Positions 49,416-60,262 of a stretch of DNA of 64,000 nucleotides are shown here, one piece after another. The translations under genes were made by a program, and so were the position numbers. The notes under the pieces were generated by a model. It was not told the DNA's origin and ran no database searches. It worked only from the letters and a program-made list of their open reading frames with translations. The stretch lies in the NCBI GenBank assembly GCA_023213395.1, contig CM041465.1, positions 22,692,001-22,756,000 on the forward strand. Direction: 5' to 3'. Position 1 is the first letter of the stretch; each line of letters begins with the position of its first letter. The stretch comes from Cycas panzhihuaensis (Eukaryota > Cycadophyta).

Positions 49416-50066
49416 GCTAAACAGAGGGGTGTGCAGGGGCTTGGCAAGCTGGGAGTTCATGCCCAGGTGGCTAGCAAGTAGCTAAAAGAGATACATGAGT
49501 CTTGGGGGAGGTCTTATCACATCTAGAAGGGGACTCAAAGTGGTGATAGGAGTGTCGATGCAAATAGATCATGACCAACAACCATGTCTGAGGAGTTGTA
49601 GAGGTGTTGTGGGTAGCTGAGTGCCATATGGGGTGTATGACTCACTGAGGAGTGCCCCATGGTGGGTCATCATAGGCTGAATAGTGTGCAGCAGGCACAA
49701 GCAACGTGATCAAGCAGAGAAGGCAATGCAATCACACAAATGGCAAGCAAGTATGCATCAAACAACACTCTAAACAACTTCTACCAAGCGATAGTGAGGA
49801 TGAAAGTGAGAAGTATATACCTGTGCTTACCTGAGTCGACCTATCTCAAGTCCATTCCCAGTAGTTGGGAAACACTACCCCCTTGGCAACAGAGCCTCAC
49901 TGCTCAGAAGTGTGGTATGATGGTGAATGCTGGCAACCAAAAACTGTTAGTAGCACATATGTATATATATAAATCATGAACAGAATATGGACTAAGGGTG
50001 TTGGCGAGTGTCGTGGCAGAATGCGTAGACAAGGGAGACGGAGACAAGGACAATATAGGGGCTACC
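49416..50066 (-). mobile_element. Stub V: LTR start plus 3' internal end of a minus-strand gypsy copy
   Basis: Minus strand: 49874-49416 is the first about 460 bp of an LTR (TGTTTCCCAACTACTGGGAATGG), and 50066-49875 is the preceding 3' UTR with polypurine tract CCAAGGGGGTAG. Both ends are broken: one in W gag, the other exactly at the start of the C LTR. Confidence 0.65.
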
Positions 50067-52796
50067 TATTTCCTGGCTTCCCGGAATGGATACAGAGTCA
50101 TCAACTCAGGTAAGTGCAGGTATGCTTCTTACCTTATCATGGCTTTCTTTTGAGATGAGTGTATGCTTGCATGTTGTGATCTCGTAGATGATCTTGTCAT
50201 CATCTACACTTATTCAGCCTATGATGACTATAGCAAGGGCACATTCCCAGTGAGTGTGGCACCCCGGTGGCCATTCCACTTCCTGCATTCTTCCCTACTC
50301 ACTTTGAGATCCATTTGGCTCATGTCACCCCTGCCCGTGTGATGACCCGTCATTGTTTGGTTGACTTGTCACATCTTTTGAGTCCTATTTTTGCTCTTCT
50401 TGGCTGGTTTGTTGGCTTGTCTGCCCTTGGGTAGGTGTCTTAGCCCCCCATTAGCCTCTTTTGTCATTGGCCCATAGCCTTGGCTGGCTGGCTGGGCTAG
50501 ATTTGTCTTCTGGTCCCGTCCCGTAGTGAAATTTGCAGTACCACTATAAATTCTGCAGTACCATGAAATTTGCGATGGGACGACTGTTCAAGTTTGTTTT
50601 TAAAAAATCTGTCATGGCAATTTCATATTTATTATGAAACTACCACGTGTTTCATGACTGACTCACTACCAACTATGCCCTAATCGCTTGTTTAGGGTTT
50701 AGGCTAGGTATTTAAGTTCTCTCTAAGTCACTTTTAGGATCTTTTGCTCAATTTTTGAATGCTTCTCAAGGAAAAACACCCTGTGCTCTGCTATCCCCTA
50801 CTGCTCCACTATTACTACAGGACCTACACCTCTTCTTTAGTGCCTAGCTCTCCTTTGGTATGGCTAAGACATCTTCCTAGCCCTTCACACGCCTTGGAGA
50901 GGGCCCCTTTGGAGAGATCTCATCATTTTCTTGCTCAAGCAGCCATCAAGCATCTTCAAAGTACAGGTGTTTCCTTCAACTTCATTAGCAGGGGTTTCAA
51001 ACTTGCTATTCCACAGCTCTTTAGCAGATTTCTCAGCCTTCTTTCAGTAGCTCTTGACTGAGGCAAAAGCCTCCCTTCTCTTTCTCAGGTATTCATTGGT
51101 TTAAGCTACTTTCTTGTCTAATTTATGCCCTATTTTGGTTGTCATTTCTAGCTCTCCTTACTTTGATCTTTGAAGGTTGCTCTTGCCTTATTTTGGGCTG
51201 TCTTATTTCTACCATTAGAGCCTCCTTTCCTGCATTTCTTACTGAAGATGGTGGCAAAGAGGGGTTACATAGGGTTTGGGTGAGAGCTGGGTGGATTCTG
51301 CACCACCTTCCACGCTCCTCAAGTGGCTCTTTGCCCCCCAAACCTTTACTTTTGCCCCGTGCTACTCTTGGCAATCAAACAAGGGTTTGTTAGGCCATTT
51401 TTAGCCATTGAAATCAGCGTTGTCACTCATTGCAGCACTGGTTTGAGGGCTTACACCTTGATTTGGGAAACTCACATAAGCCCTGGCTACTTGTACCTTG
51501 CCCAACTCCTTCCCTGGCAACCTGGTTTGCTCCCCACAGCACCCCGGCTTGCTATAGATCCTCTTGGGCTCTTTTCAACTCTTTTGCCTCTATTTCCAGC
51601 CTTCTTGCACAGTGATACCCTCACTGCCCTATGGATTCTTGAGGGAGAGTAGGGTTGTTCCTTGCGGGAGGTGGGCCACTCCAAGGCTTACCAGTTCATT
51701 TATCTTTTACTTTGGTTATTTTCTGCTATAATTTATCGTGTTAATATTGAATACTAATATGCATGTATTTAAGTTTATGCTTGCTTCATATGTACATGTA
51801 TTATTAGGATCCGCTATTGTGTGCTAGCACCCTTTCTTTGGAAAGGGGGATATTGTCATTTAATTGCAGGTATTTGAAAGACGCAAAGGATCCATTCATC
51901 TTTCTTCCTTCGCGGGTAAGTGCTTCCATTTATGTTTTAATTTCGTATTTTATTTGTTACTAGTATTTTGTTCCTTTCCTTTCCTTTCTTGGCACTTTAG
52001 TACTATTTTTGGGGAAGGTAAGGGAGCCCCACATTCCAGTCTACTGCGACCCTTCACGTCTGCCGTGCCTTGTGGAGCAACTTTGAGTGCCTTGTGGGAA
52101 CGTCGTTGCTTCGCCACAACTCTATTCTGGGTACATACTCTTTCCCTACTCCTGTCTCCTTTTTTCTTTCGCGTTTTGGTGCAATAGTAATTAGCTCATT
52201 AGAAAGAGAAAGGGAAATTAGCCTTTGTCTTAGTTTATACTCTGTTTACTTTATCGCTTGCATTTTATTTGCTATAGGAAAAGGTTTAGGAAGCCTTCCC
52301 TTTTACCTTTTCCCCCTTTTATCTTGCAAACTTCCCTCTTGCTTCGTCCACTCGCCTTGCTTGGTTAAGTTTGCTTGCATGCATCATAACTTTTCCTTTT
52401 AGTTATTTCCTTTGCGCTCCCTCTCAGTTTTTCCACCTAGTCGGGTAACCGAGCGGATCCCATTCGTAGGCCATTCATCTGCCTGCCTTTTCTTGTTTCC
52501 CGCTACTCTAGGAAAACCCTCGAAGGGTTATTTGCTTCCCCTTCTGGCCATCCAAGGGTGGGAGGATCCTTCCCTTAGGTCAACCCAGGCTAACCCTATG
52601 CCTCCTCTCTTCTTGTTCAAAGTGGGGAACTACTTCCAGGTAGCTAGATTCCATTTGCAGGTCCCAAACTCACACTCCAGCGGATGGGGCACCCTGCGTA
52701 GTATTTGCCCTACTTGTAGGTCTTTTCTCAATTGTGCCATCGACCGCTCTTACCATTCCTACTCAGTTAGGTAGCTATCCCATAGACGTGCATCCA
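50067..52796 (+). repeat. Element C 5' LTR
   Basis: 2730 bp, start TATTTCCTGG (TG mutated to TA), end GCATCCA. Same internal landmarks as the A LTRs (GCCTATGATGAC, the TTTAGGGTT region, GGCCATCCAAGGGTGGGAGGA) but without the AT microsatellite. TATTTAAG at 50709-50716 is the candidate TATA box. The short frames inside are not genes. Confidence 0.75.
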
Positions 52797-52797
52797 T

Positions 52798-52815
52798 TGG
52801 TGACTATACTGGGGA
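52798..52815 (+). other. Primer-binding site, element C
   Basis: TGGTGACTATACTGGGGA, one base after the LTR end; the cleanest plus-strand copy. CTACCAGTAAGGGAGCTAGTT follows. Confidence 0.75.
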
Positions 52816-53059
52816 CTACCAGTAAGGGAGCTAGTTTTTACTCTGTTCCATTGGTTTTGCTACCTCTTTGTGGTTCTTTTCCTACTTCATTCTCTCTGTT
52901 AGGCATTCTCCAACGCATGTGCCTTTATCGCCCTTTCTTTTTCCTAACGGTGTTGGTTGACCTTACATGTGATATTTCTCTCGTCGCTTACACGGTCTAC
53001 CTCCATTATTAGAAGACCCCGAGTATCATCCTCTTCCTTTGTCAGATTCTAATTTGACT

Positions 53060-55303
53060 ATGGAGGAATACTCTTCTGATTGGGCCTACCACACCTCAGC
53101 TTTGGAAACCCATGATTTTCCTTCTTTTATTCTGGGATTCACCCAAAAGGGTGATGATCCTATTTACTACCCGGGTGACCAACATCACCCGCTTGACACC
53201 CATCCCTCTATCCATGTGGTAGAAGGATCTTTTTCTCTTGAGATTTACCACTCAGTTGGTGACTCTTATGAGGAACATCTTGAGGGATCTACTTCGTTTG
53301 AGGTCTCGTTTACCTCTTATGAGCATGTAGGCACCCCTCTTTTCGATGTGGATGAAGTTGTTAATGAGGGTCGTCACGCCACTCATTTCTAACCATATCC
53401 TAGATGGTTTGAGGATGCTCTTCATGGAGGAGCCGCTTCTTTTTCCGCTCCTCCCTCACTTGCCTCATCCTCATCTACTCTTCTTGTGATAACCAATCCC
53501 TTCATGCCTACGCATGTGTCCCGCTCTTTTCCTATTCCTATTGTGGGGACACATGTTGTACCTTCTATCCCTCGCTAAGGTCCTAGTGTTTCAGGATCTT
53601 CCCGCGGTATGTCTTTCCCTCAGTTGAAGGTTAGCATACCCTTCCCTAGCCAAACTAATGTGCCATCCTCTAATGTGGCACATACTTTCCCTAGTATGCC
53701 TGCCAATCCTACTAACCCTTCAGCCATTAGTCATGTGGGACCCGCTCCCACGCACACTCAAAATCAATTTGTTGGGGCTTCCTTTTATATCCTCCCAGGG
53801 TATACTTCTCAACCTTGGGGGCAGGGTAGGGGAAGCCACCTCCCAACTTATGGAGTAGATCCACTACACCTATATGGGGTTGCCCCACCTACGGGTGGCC
53901 CATATGGGCAAAACCTTGTTCCACATCCATCTTTTCTGTCATCTAGTGCAATTCCTTTTACTGCGCCTTCACAAGGGAACCTGACTCCCTTCCAAGGCAC
54001 TTATCCTCAAGTCCTTTCCTAGCAAGGGGCGTTTCCTCAAGGAGGGATGGGTGTGCCACCCCTGTATGCTCCTTACTCACTACCTACTATGTCATTTGTT
54101 GATCCTATGGCCCAGGCGAGGGCACATTCCTTCATGGACTATAGATCAACACCTTTATCCATTAAGGCATTAAGAACCAATCTGTCACCTCATCCTCCTG
54201 AAGTTCCTAGATTTGACGGAACTTTGTCACAAGACCCAACTGAGCACGTGCGTAGTTTCTCTATGGCATGCATAGACTACTGGGCATATGACCACATTTT
54301 AATGAAATTTTTTCTACGATCCTTGTAGGGTGATGCCCTTAAATAGTTTCACTGTCTCCCTGCCCACTCTATTTATTCATTCCAGTAATTGGTGGATGAG
54401 TTCATCAAATATTTTGATGTGGCCCATCCATTCGAGAGCTGAATAAAATCCCTCTTATCGCTCAAACAAGGTCACGATGATCTGAATCGTGACTTTGTGC
54501 AGCAATTCCATGACTTGCTTCACTCCATTAAGGCAACATTGCCCGAGGAGTTGAAGAGAGATCTCTTCGTTAATGCACTTTGTCCCGAAGTGCATGTGGA
54601 AGTCCTTAAAATGGGGGTGATCACATGCGACTCCACAATCGCCAAGTGCTTAACATTGGAGGCTATTGAGATCCAAGCTGGACTTAAGAAACCTCTTAAG
54701 GCCTCACAGCGACATGAGGCACTACCTTCAACCAAATATACCAAACCTTCACAACCTACCAGGTCTTCTTCTCACCTGACTGAGAGGACCTTGGACCCTC
54801 TCACATCAGCCATACGCTCATTTGAGTGTACGATGAAGGAACTTAAGCTTCGAGCTCCTTCATCCCCAACATCCAACAAATAAGTCCAATAAAAAACTCA
54901 AGCTCCCCTCCCCAAGAATGGGAACGCCTAGTCCTCTCAAGCGAGGAGGTCAGATCCCCCGCTTGAGAAGAAGTGGTGCTCCATTCATGGGGAGTGCTTC
55001 CACGATGACTTGCATTATAGGGCCCAGCATCCTAAGGATACCCCTCGATGCGACTCTTCCTCAAAATGGGCCTCAAGGCCTAATTTGGACCAACCAGTTC
55101 ATAAGGATCCATTCCCCAAATATGGGGAACGCGATCGTAATGCCCAAACCAAGAATAGTCAGAACCGAGGAAGATCGCCTAATTCCCGTCCTTCCCGTGA
55201 TAAAGGGAAGAGCGCTAAGAATTTGTCCTCTTCCTCTTATTCCCCTAGCCATTATACCCCATCACCTTCACAGCCTCGGAATAAGGGGAAGAAGGTGATC
55301 TAG
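53060..55303 (+). pseudogene. Element C gag
   Basis: Starts MEEYSSDWAYHT. N-terminal about 350 residues rich in Pro, Ser and Gly (GYTSQPWGQGRGSH). Capsid-like core near 54110-54700 with VPRFDGTLSQDPTEH, ACIDYWAYDHILMK and ELKRDLFVNALCPEVHVEVL. Zinc-knuckle-like CSIHGECFHDD near 54990, then a basic Arg/Lys/Ser tail (QNRGRSPNSRPSRDKGK). Frame 2 is open throughout except for stops at sites where sister copies have Gln, Trp, Gly or Arg. No indel breaks the frame. Confidence 0.85.
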
Positions 55304-56112
55304 TTGCTCGAGGTGACTCCTTCTTATGCCCTTACATGGTCTCAGGCCGCCAAGGAAGTAGTAGGGGCTTCTTCTTCTTTTGCTCCTTTTGACCCTCTTC
55401 TAGAGAACCCTCCTCTGGAAATACCTCTCTTCCGCAAGGCTATTCCTGTATGCCTGGGTCATTATGATTTTTGAAGGGCACTTACCTAGCCTACCGCGAA
55501 GGGTAAGCCCTTCTCCATCATGGACGAGCTTCATACTATTGCTGTAAGAATGTTCTTGATGAACGTTTTAAGGAGTTGTCCTGAGTAGTGGGCCCTCTTC
55601 CTGGAAGCTTTAGGATCGAATGACGCGCCTATTCACACTTTAGGCATTACCCAAAGTCACGGACCCATTATTTCGTTTGATCCTAAGGATTGTCCTCCCG
55701 TAGTTGAAAGGGAACATTAGTGGAACTTCCCATTCACTATTACTATCGACACACCCAATTGTACTCTTCAAAGTACTGTTATTGACAATAGTTCTTCCGT
55801 GAACGCCATGCCCTTGCGTGTCATGCAAGAGATTGGTATTTCCACCTTGGAACCTGTTCCATGGCAATGCCAAGGTTATGACAGTAGCGAGAAGACCCCT
55901 TTGGGATCTATCGCGATTCCACTTACCCTTGAGGGTAAGACTGTTCTTGCCGATGTTATAGTTCTCAACGTCAACGTCGACTACAACCTTCTTCTAGGTC
56001 GTCCATAGCTCGACCAAATGGGAGCCGTATGCTTAACTCTTTGGGGACAACTTAAATTCATCCATGATGGGCGAATAAGGGTGATTCCACACAAACATCC
56101 ACTTACCAAATA
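55304..56112 (+). pseudogene. Element C aspartic protease
   Basis: Same frame as gag. The active site VIDNSSSVNAMPL (Asp codon 55784-55786) has Ser in place of the Gly kept by B and Z. VIVLNVNVDYNLLLGRP then a TAG where D and A have Trp, followed by LDQMG. Stops before WA, WN and TR replace Gln codons. Confidence 0.8.
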
Positions 56113-56950
56113 AACTCGTTCTGCTAATCTGGCAAACCGAGGTCCTTCTATACATGCCTCAGCTTGCTCTATTGGTATACGTAGTCCATCTGAAGAAGAT
56201 CCCGTATCTTCTTCCCCTAGTCTCACATAGTTCAACCCTATTGGCATTGGGAGCTATGGGTACATTGTTTTGTTTAGTGACGACGAGTCATATGATGAGG
56301 ACGAGGATTGTCTCCACCCCGTCTCTTTTCTCCGTACCAGTAGGTCGCACCCATCTCGTTCTAGATCCCCATCTAGAACCTCTTTCATTAGTGAGGCTAG
56401 ACAATTCTACGTGTCGCATGTCATCGCTCGTGTCGACTTGTCCATCGTTAGTTCTTCTCCCTCATCACCTCTCACAGGTGATGGTTTCAAAGAACTACCT
56501 TTCGCTCCTTCCGAGGAGCCTCCTTTTGACTCTCTCTTAGAGTCTTATGAGGAAGACAGGCAACCCAATGACTATCATAGTCCCATTGCCTCCACTCCCT
56601 CTAGCACTTCATCTACTCGAAGTAAGGTCATCTATGGGGTGGATTACTTTGAGGATGATGAAGCCCTACTTGAGCACCTTGCGGGCTTCGTGCCTAGCTA
56701 GTCTTTTGGTCACCACAGTCTTGGTCACCAGAAGATCCTTGTGGTTGGATCCACACTTGCTGATCTGATCCCGTCTCCTATTCCACCCCCTCCTGTTGAC
56801 CTTGCCCCTTTCCACTTCGAGGAGGGTAATGCCATATGCATGGGGGCAACTCAAGACATAGTCTTGGCCCCTGGTAAGGTCATTAAGGTTGGGATGGAAT
56901 GTTCTCCTGATGAGGTAAGGGAGTACTCCCTTTTATTCCAAGAGTTTTGG
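56113..56950 (+). pseudogene. Element C acidic Ser/Pro linker
   Basis: In the same frame; Ser/Arg/Pro-rich, then acidic (DDESYDEDED), then YGVDYFEDDEALLEHL and FEEGNAICMGATQDIVLAPG. Only two or three stops. No known domain recognised. Conserved in position and in short blocks across A, B, C and Z, which argues that it was part of the functional polyprotein. Confidence 0.65.
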
Positions 56951-58420
56951 GACGTTTTCATGTGGGATTATGCTGACATGAAGGGAATTGATCCCTCTAT
57001 TATCACCCATAACCTCACCACCATCCCTAGCACCTACCCTGTGCGCCAGAAGCAGTGTCCCCTTCACCCGAAGCTCTCAACTACCATTAAGATGGAGGTT
57101 GAGAAGCTTTTGGACACTGGGCTTATTACTTCCATTGACTACCCTAAGTGGGTCTCCAATATTGTCCCTATTGCTAAGAAGAATGGGGCAATTTGTATAT
57201 GTGTCGATTTCTGTGACATTAACAATGCTTGTCTTAAGGACAACTTCCCGCTCCCCTTTATCGATCAAATCATTGATCGTACCGCTAGATTCGAAATCGT
57301 GTCCTTAATGGACATCTTCTCCAACTATAACCAAATTCAGATCTCCCCTGAAGACTACCACAAGACGGCCTTCACTACACCATGGGGTACCTTTGCCTAT
57401 AAGGCAATGCCCTTTGGCCTTAAGAATGCAGGTGCTACTTACCAAAGAGCCATGCATCTCATCTTCCATGACCTTATTAATAGCACATTGGAGGTCTTCA
57501 TAGATGATATGATGGGCCTCTCCCATGTCAGGGCCCATCATCCCTCTGACTTGCGGGCCATCTTTTCAAGATGCTGCAGGTATCATGTCAGTCTAAATCC
57601 ACTCAAGTGCATGTTTGCCATTACCTCAGGCAAACTCCTTAGGTTTCTTGTGTCAAAACAAGAAATCCAGGTTGATCCTGACAAGGTCAGGGCAATCCTT
57701 GACATGCCGCCCCCTAGGACCCAATGATAGATTAACTCATTCCTAGGTAGGCTTGGTTTTCTTAGGCACTTCTTAGCGGATTTCGCTGTAAGCGCTAAAC
57801 CCCTTACGAACCTATTGAAGAAGGGAGCCCGCTTTTCCTGGTCTGACAAGACCCAAAAGGCCTTTGAAGGACTCAGGCAAGCCCTTGCTTTCGCTCCTAT
57901 GCTGGTGCCTCCTCGATTCGATAGGCCCTTCGTCCCATATACCTTGGCGACTAATGAATCCTTGGGCACTATGTTAGCTTAAGAGGATGACTCAGGAACT
58001 GAGAGAGCTATATATTTCATCAGTCGCACCCTCGTGGCTCCTAAACTTAACTATTCTCCCACCGAGAATGAGTGTCTCTCCTTGGTCCATGCTACCAAGA
58101 AGTTTAGATACTACTTGCTTGGCAACACCACCAAGGTGATCGTCCAATCTAATTGCTTGTGATACTTGCTTACTTGTTCAGATTTGACGGGTAGGGTCGG
58201 TCGTTGGGCCGTCCTGCTTCAAGAATTCTCCCTTCACATCGTTAACCAGAAATCAAAGAAGGGAATAGTAGTGGCCAAGCAGCTCGTAGATGCCCCTATT
58301 CTTAACTCCTTTGGTGCCCCCATCGACGATTCTCTCCCTGATGAGTCTATCCTGATGATTCAGGGTGCTTCTCCTCATCCACTCATCGACAATGAGTGGT
58401 ATGGTGATATAGTGCAGTAT
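56951..58420 (+). pseudogene. Element C reverse transcriptase and RNase H
   Basis: 56741-57727 is open without a stop and covers the end of the linker and the whole RT: MEVEKLLDTGLITSIDYPKW, IDQIIDRTARFEIVSLMD, YKAMPFGLKNAGATYQ and F-I-D-D (Asp codons 57503-57508). RNase H follows with KPLTNLLKKGARFSW, SLGTMLA, RAIYFISRTL and TENECLSLVHATKKF, with stops at Gln and Arg sites. The RT core motifs are all present. Confidence 0.85.
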
Positions 58421-59640
58421 CTCACATAGCAGCAATACCACCCTGATGCTAGTAGTAAAGTTAGATCTTGCATCTAGACTTCTTCTAAGCAATACTTCCT
58501 CGTGGGTGAAGTATTATACAAGAGGTCCTTCGATGGGATCCTCCTCCGTTATGTCATTGCTCACGAAGCTAACCAAATACTCCATGAATGCCACCATGGT
58601 ATTTGTGGGGGTCACTTTAGGGGCCAATCTATGGCTCCAAGGATCTTCCACATGGGTTATTTTTGGCCATCCCTTTTCAAGGACGCTCACACCTTTGCTT
58701 TGAAATGTCGATGATGTCAGGAATATGCCAACATCTCCCATATGCCTTCTGAGGCCCTTCACCCCATTATTTCTCCATGGCCTTTTGCTCAGTGGGGACT
58801 AGACCTCATTGGGGCTATTTCTCCACCTTCGTCATCATAGCACAAGTTTATCTTGACTGCCACGGAGTCTTTCACTAAATGGGCAGAGGCCATCCTCTTG
58901 ATCACTACTCCTGGTAAAACAATAGCCACATTTGTTTACCAGCACATCATTTGTCATTTCTGGATTCTGGACGTCCTAATCACTAACAATGGAACCCCTT
59001 TTTGTAATAAGGAGATGGATGAGCTTTGCGAGAAGTTTAAGATTTCTCATAAAACTTCTTCTCCTTACTACCCCCAGGCAAATGGCCAAGTGGAGTCTTT
59101 CAATAAGACTCTCGTCAATATCCTAAAGAAAACTGTTGCTTAGTCCCAAAAGGATTAGCACCTTCAGTTGCCCTCCACTTTGTGGGCTTACCGTACCTCT
59201 ATCCATTCCGCCACAGGAATGACCCCGTTCTCCCTGGTCTACGGTACCAAGGTGGTACTCCCGATGGAGGTGGAGATTCCTTCTTTACGAGTCTCCCTTC
59301 AAGGTCTCATCGACAAAGAGTCAATCCGTCAGGCTCACCTTTTAGACCTTGAGGCTTTGGACAAGAGATGTTTAGCTGCTTATCAGGCTAACCTAGCATC
59401 CAGAGCTTGCTCACAAAGGACCTATGATAAACATCTTCATTCCCATCCTTTATTTCCTGGGGACCACGTCCTCAAGCTTGAATATCTCCATGACCTTTGA
59501 CCAAATTCAAACCCCGATGAGTTGGCCCTTTCGTCATTATCGAGACTCTCGGTAATGGTGCTTATAGGATAGCCACCTTGGAAGGGCTTGAATTTAAGAA
59601 AGCTATTAACGGGAATTTCCTTAAGAAGTTTTATGCATGA
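58421..59640 (+). pseudogene. Element C integrase
   Basis: HECHHGICGGHFRG and KCR-stop-CQ form the zinc-binding region. In the core, Glu stands at the first catalytic position before SFTKW, Asn replaces the second Asp (58985-58987), and the Glu in GQVESFNKTL (59093-59095) keeps the 35-residue spacing. After LKLEYLHD a 1-nt deletion near 59495 shifts the frame; the shifted frame ends FLKKFYA, TGA 59638-59640. Dead enzyme. Confidence 0.8.
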
Positions 59641-60262
59641 TCTTTTGGTGATCCCTTCGCCATGCTCTGAAACGAGCGTAAACTACCATATTAAATTATT
59701 CTCATTTCTCCCAACCACGGGTAGAATGGCAATTTAAGATGGATTCTCGCTTTTCCTTCTGGTTCCTCCTATGGAACCCGTGTTCCCGTATCCTCTCGGG
59801 AACTTTTATCTTCCTATTTGGGCATCCCCCAGTTAGGACGACGCTTTGGAGTACCATTACTCCTCTCTCATGCCTATTGTTTCCTTTGCATATTCTACTA
59901 TGCTCCCCCGTGGACGTGCATATCACTCTATTTCTAACCTCACACCTCTCTATCACCTCTACTCATGGTGGATGTGTGTGATCCTATTAGATATATAGCC
60001 ATACATGGAAGGAAATACATGCATCATACAATAAAATATACAAAATAAAGCATACATGCTATCTACCACACATGATATACACATCATCTCATGTTAAAAT
60101 GGGGTTCTAATTACCCCGTATATATATACATCAAAAATCATATGTCACATCATACATATGGGAAGTTGGTGTCCTTACAGGGGGGTACAATCATATGAGT
60201 CTATATATGACCCCCTGGAGGCCTGTGCTTTCCCCTGTCAAAATCATATATATATCTCCTAT
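59641..60262. other. Spacer after pol of element C
   Basis: Non-coding, matches 13846-14569 of A in part (GGGCATCCCCCAGTTAGGA occurs in both). AT-rich stretch near 60000-60150. No gene seen. Confidence 0.5.

Noticed and set aside
51123-51652. Overlapping open frames of 60-110 codons on both strands
   Set aside because: They lie inside the C LTR, are not conserved in the A or B LTRs and show no domain.
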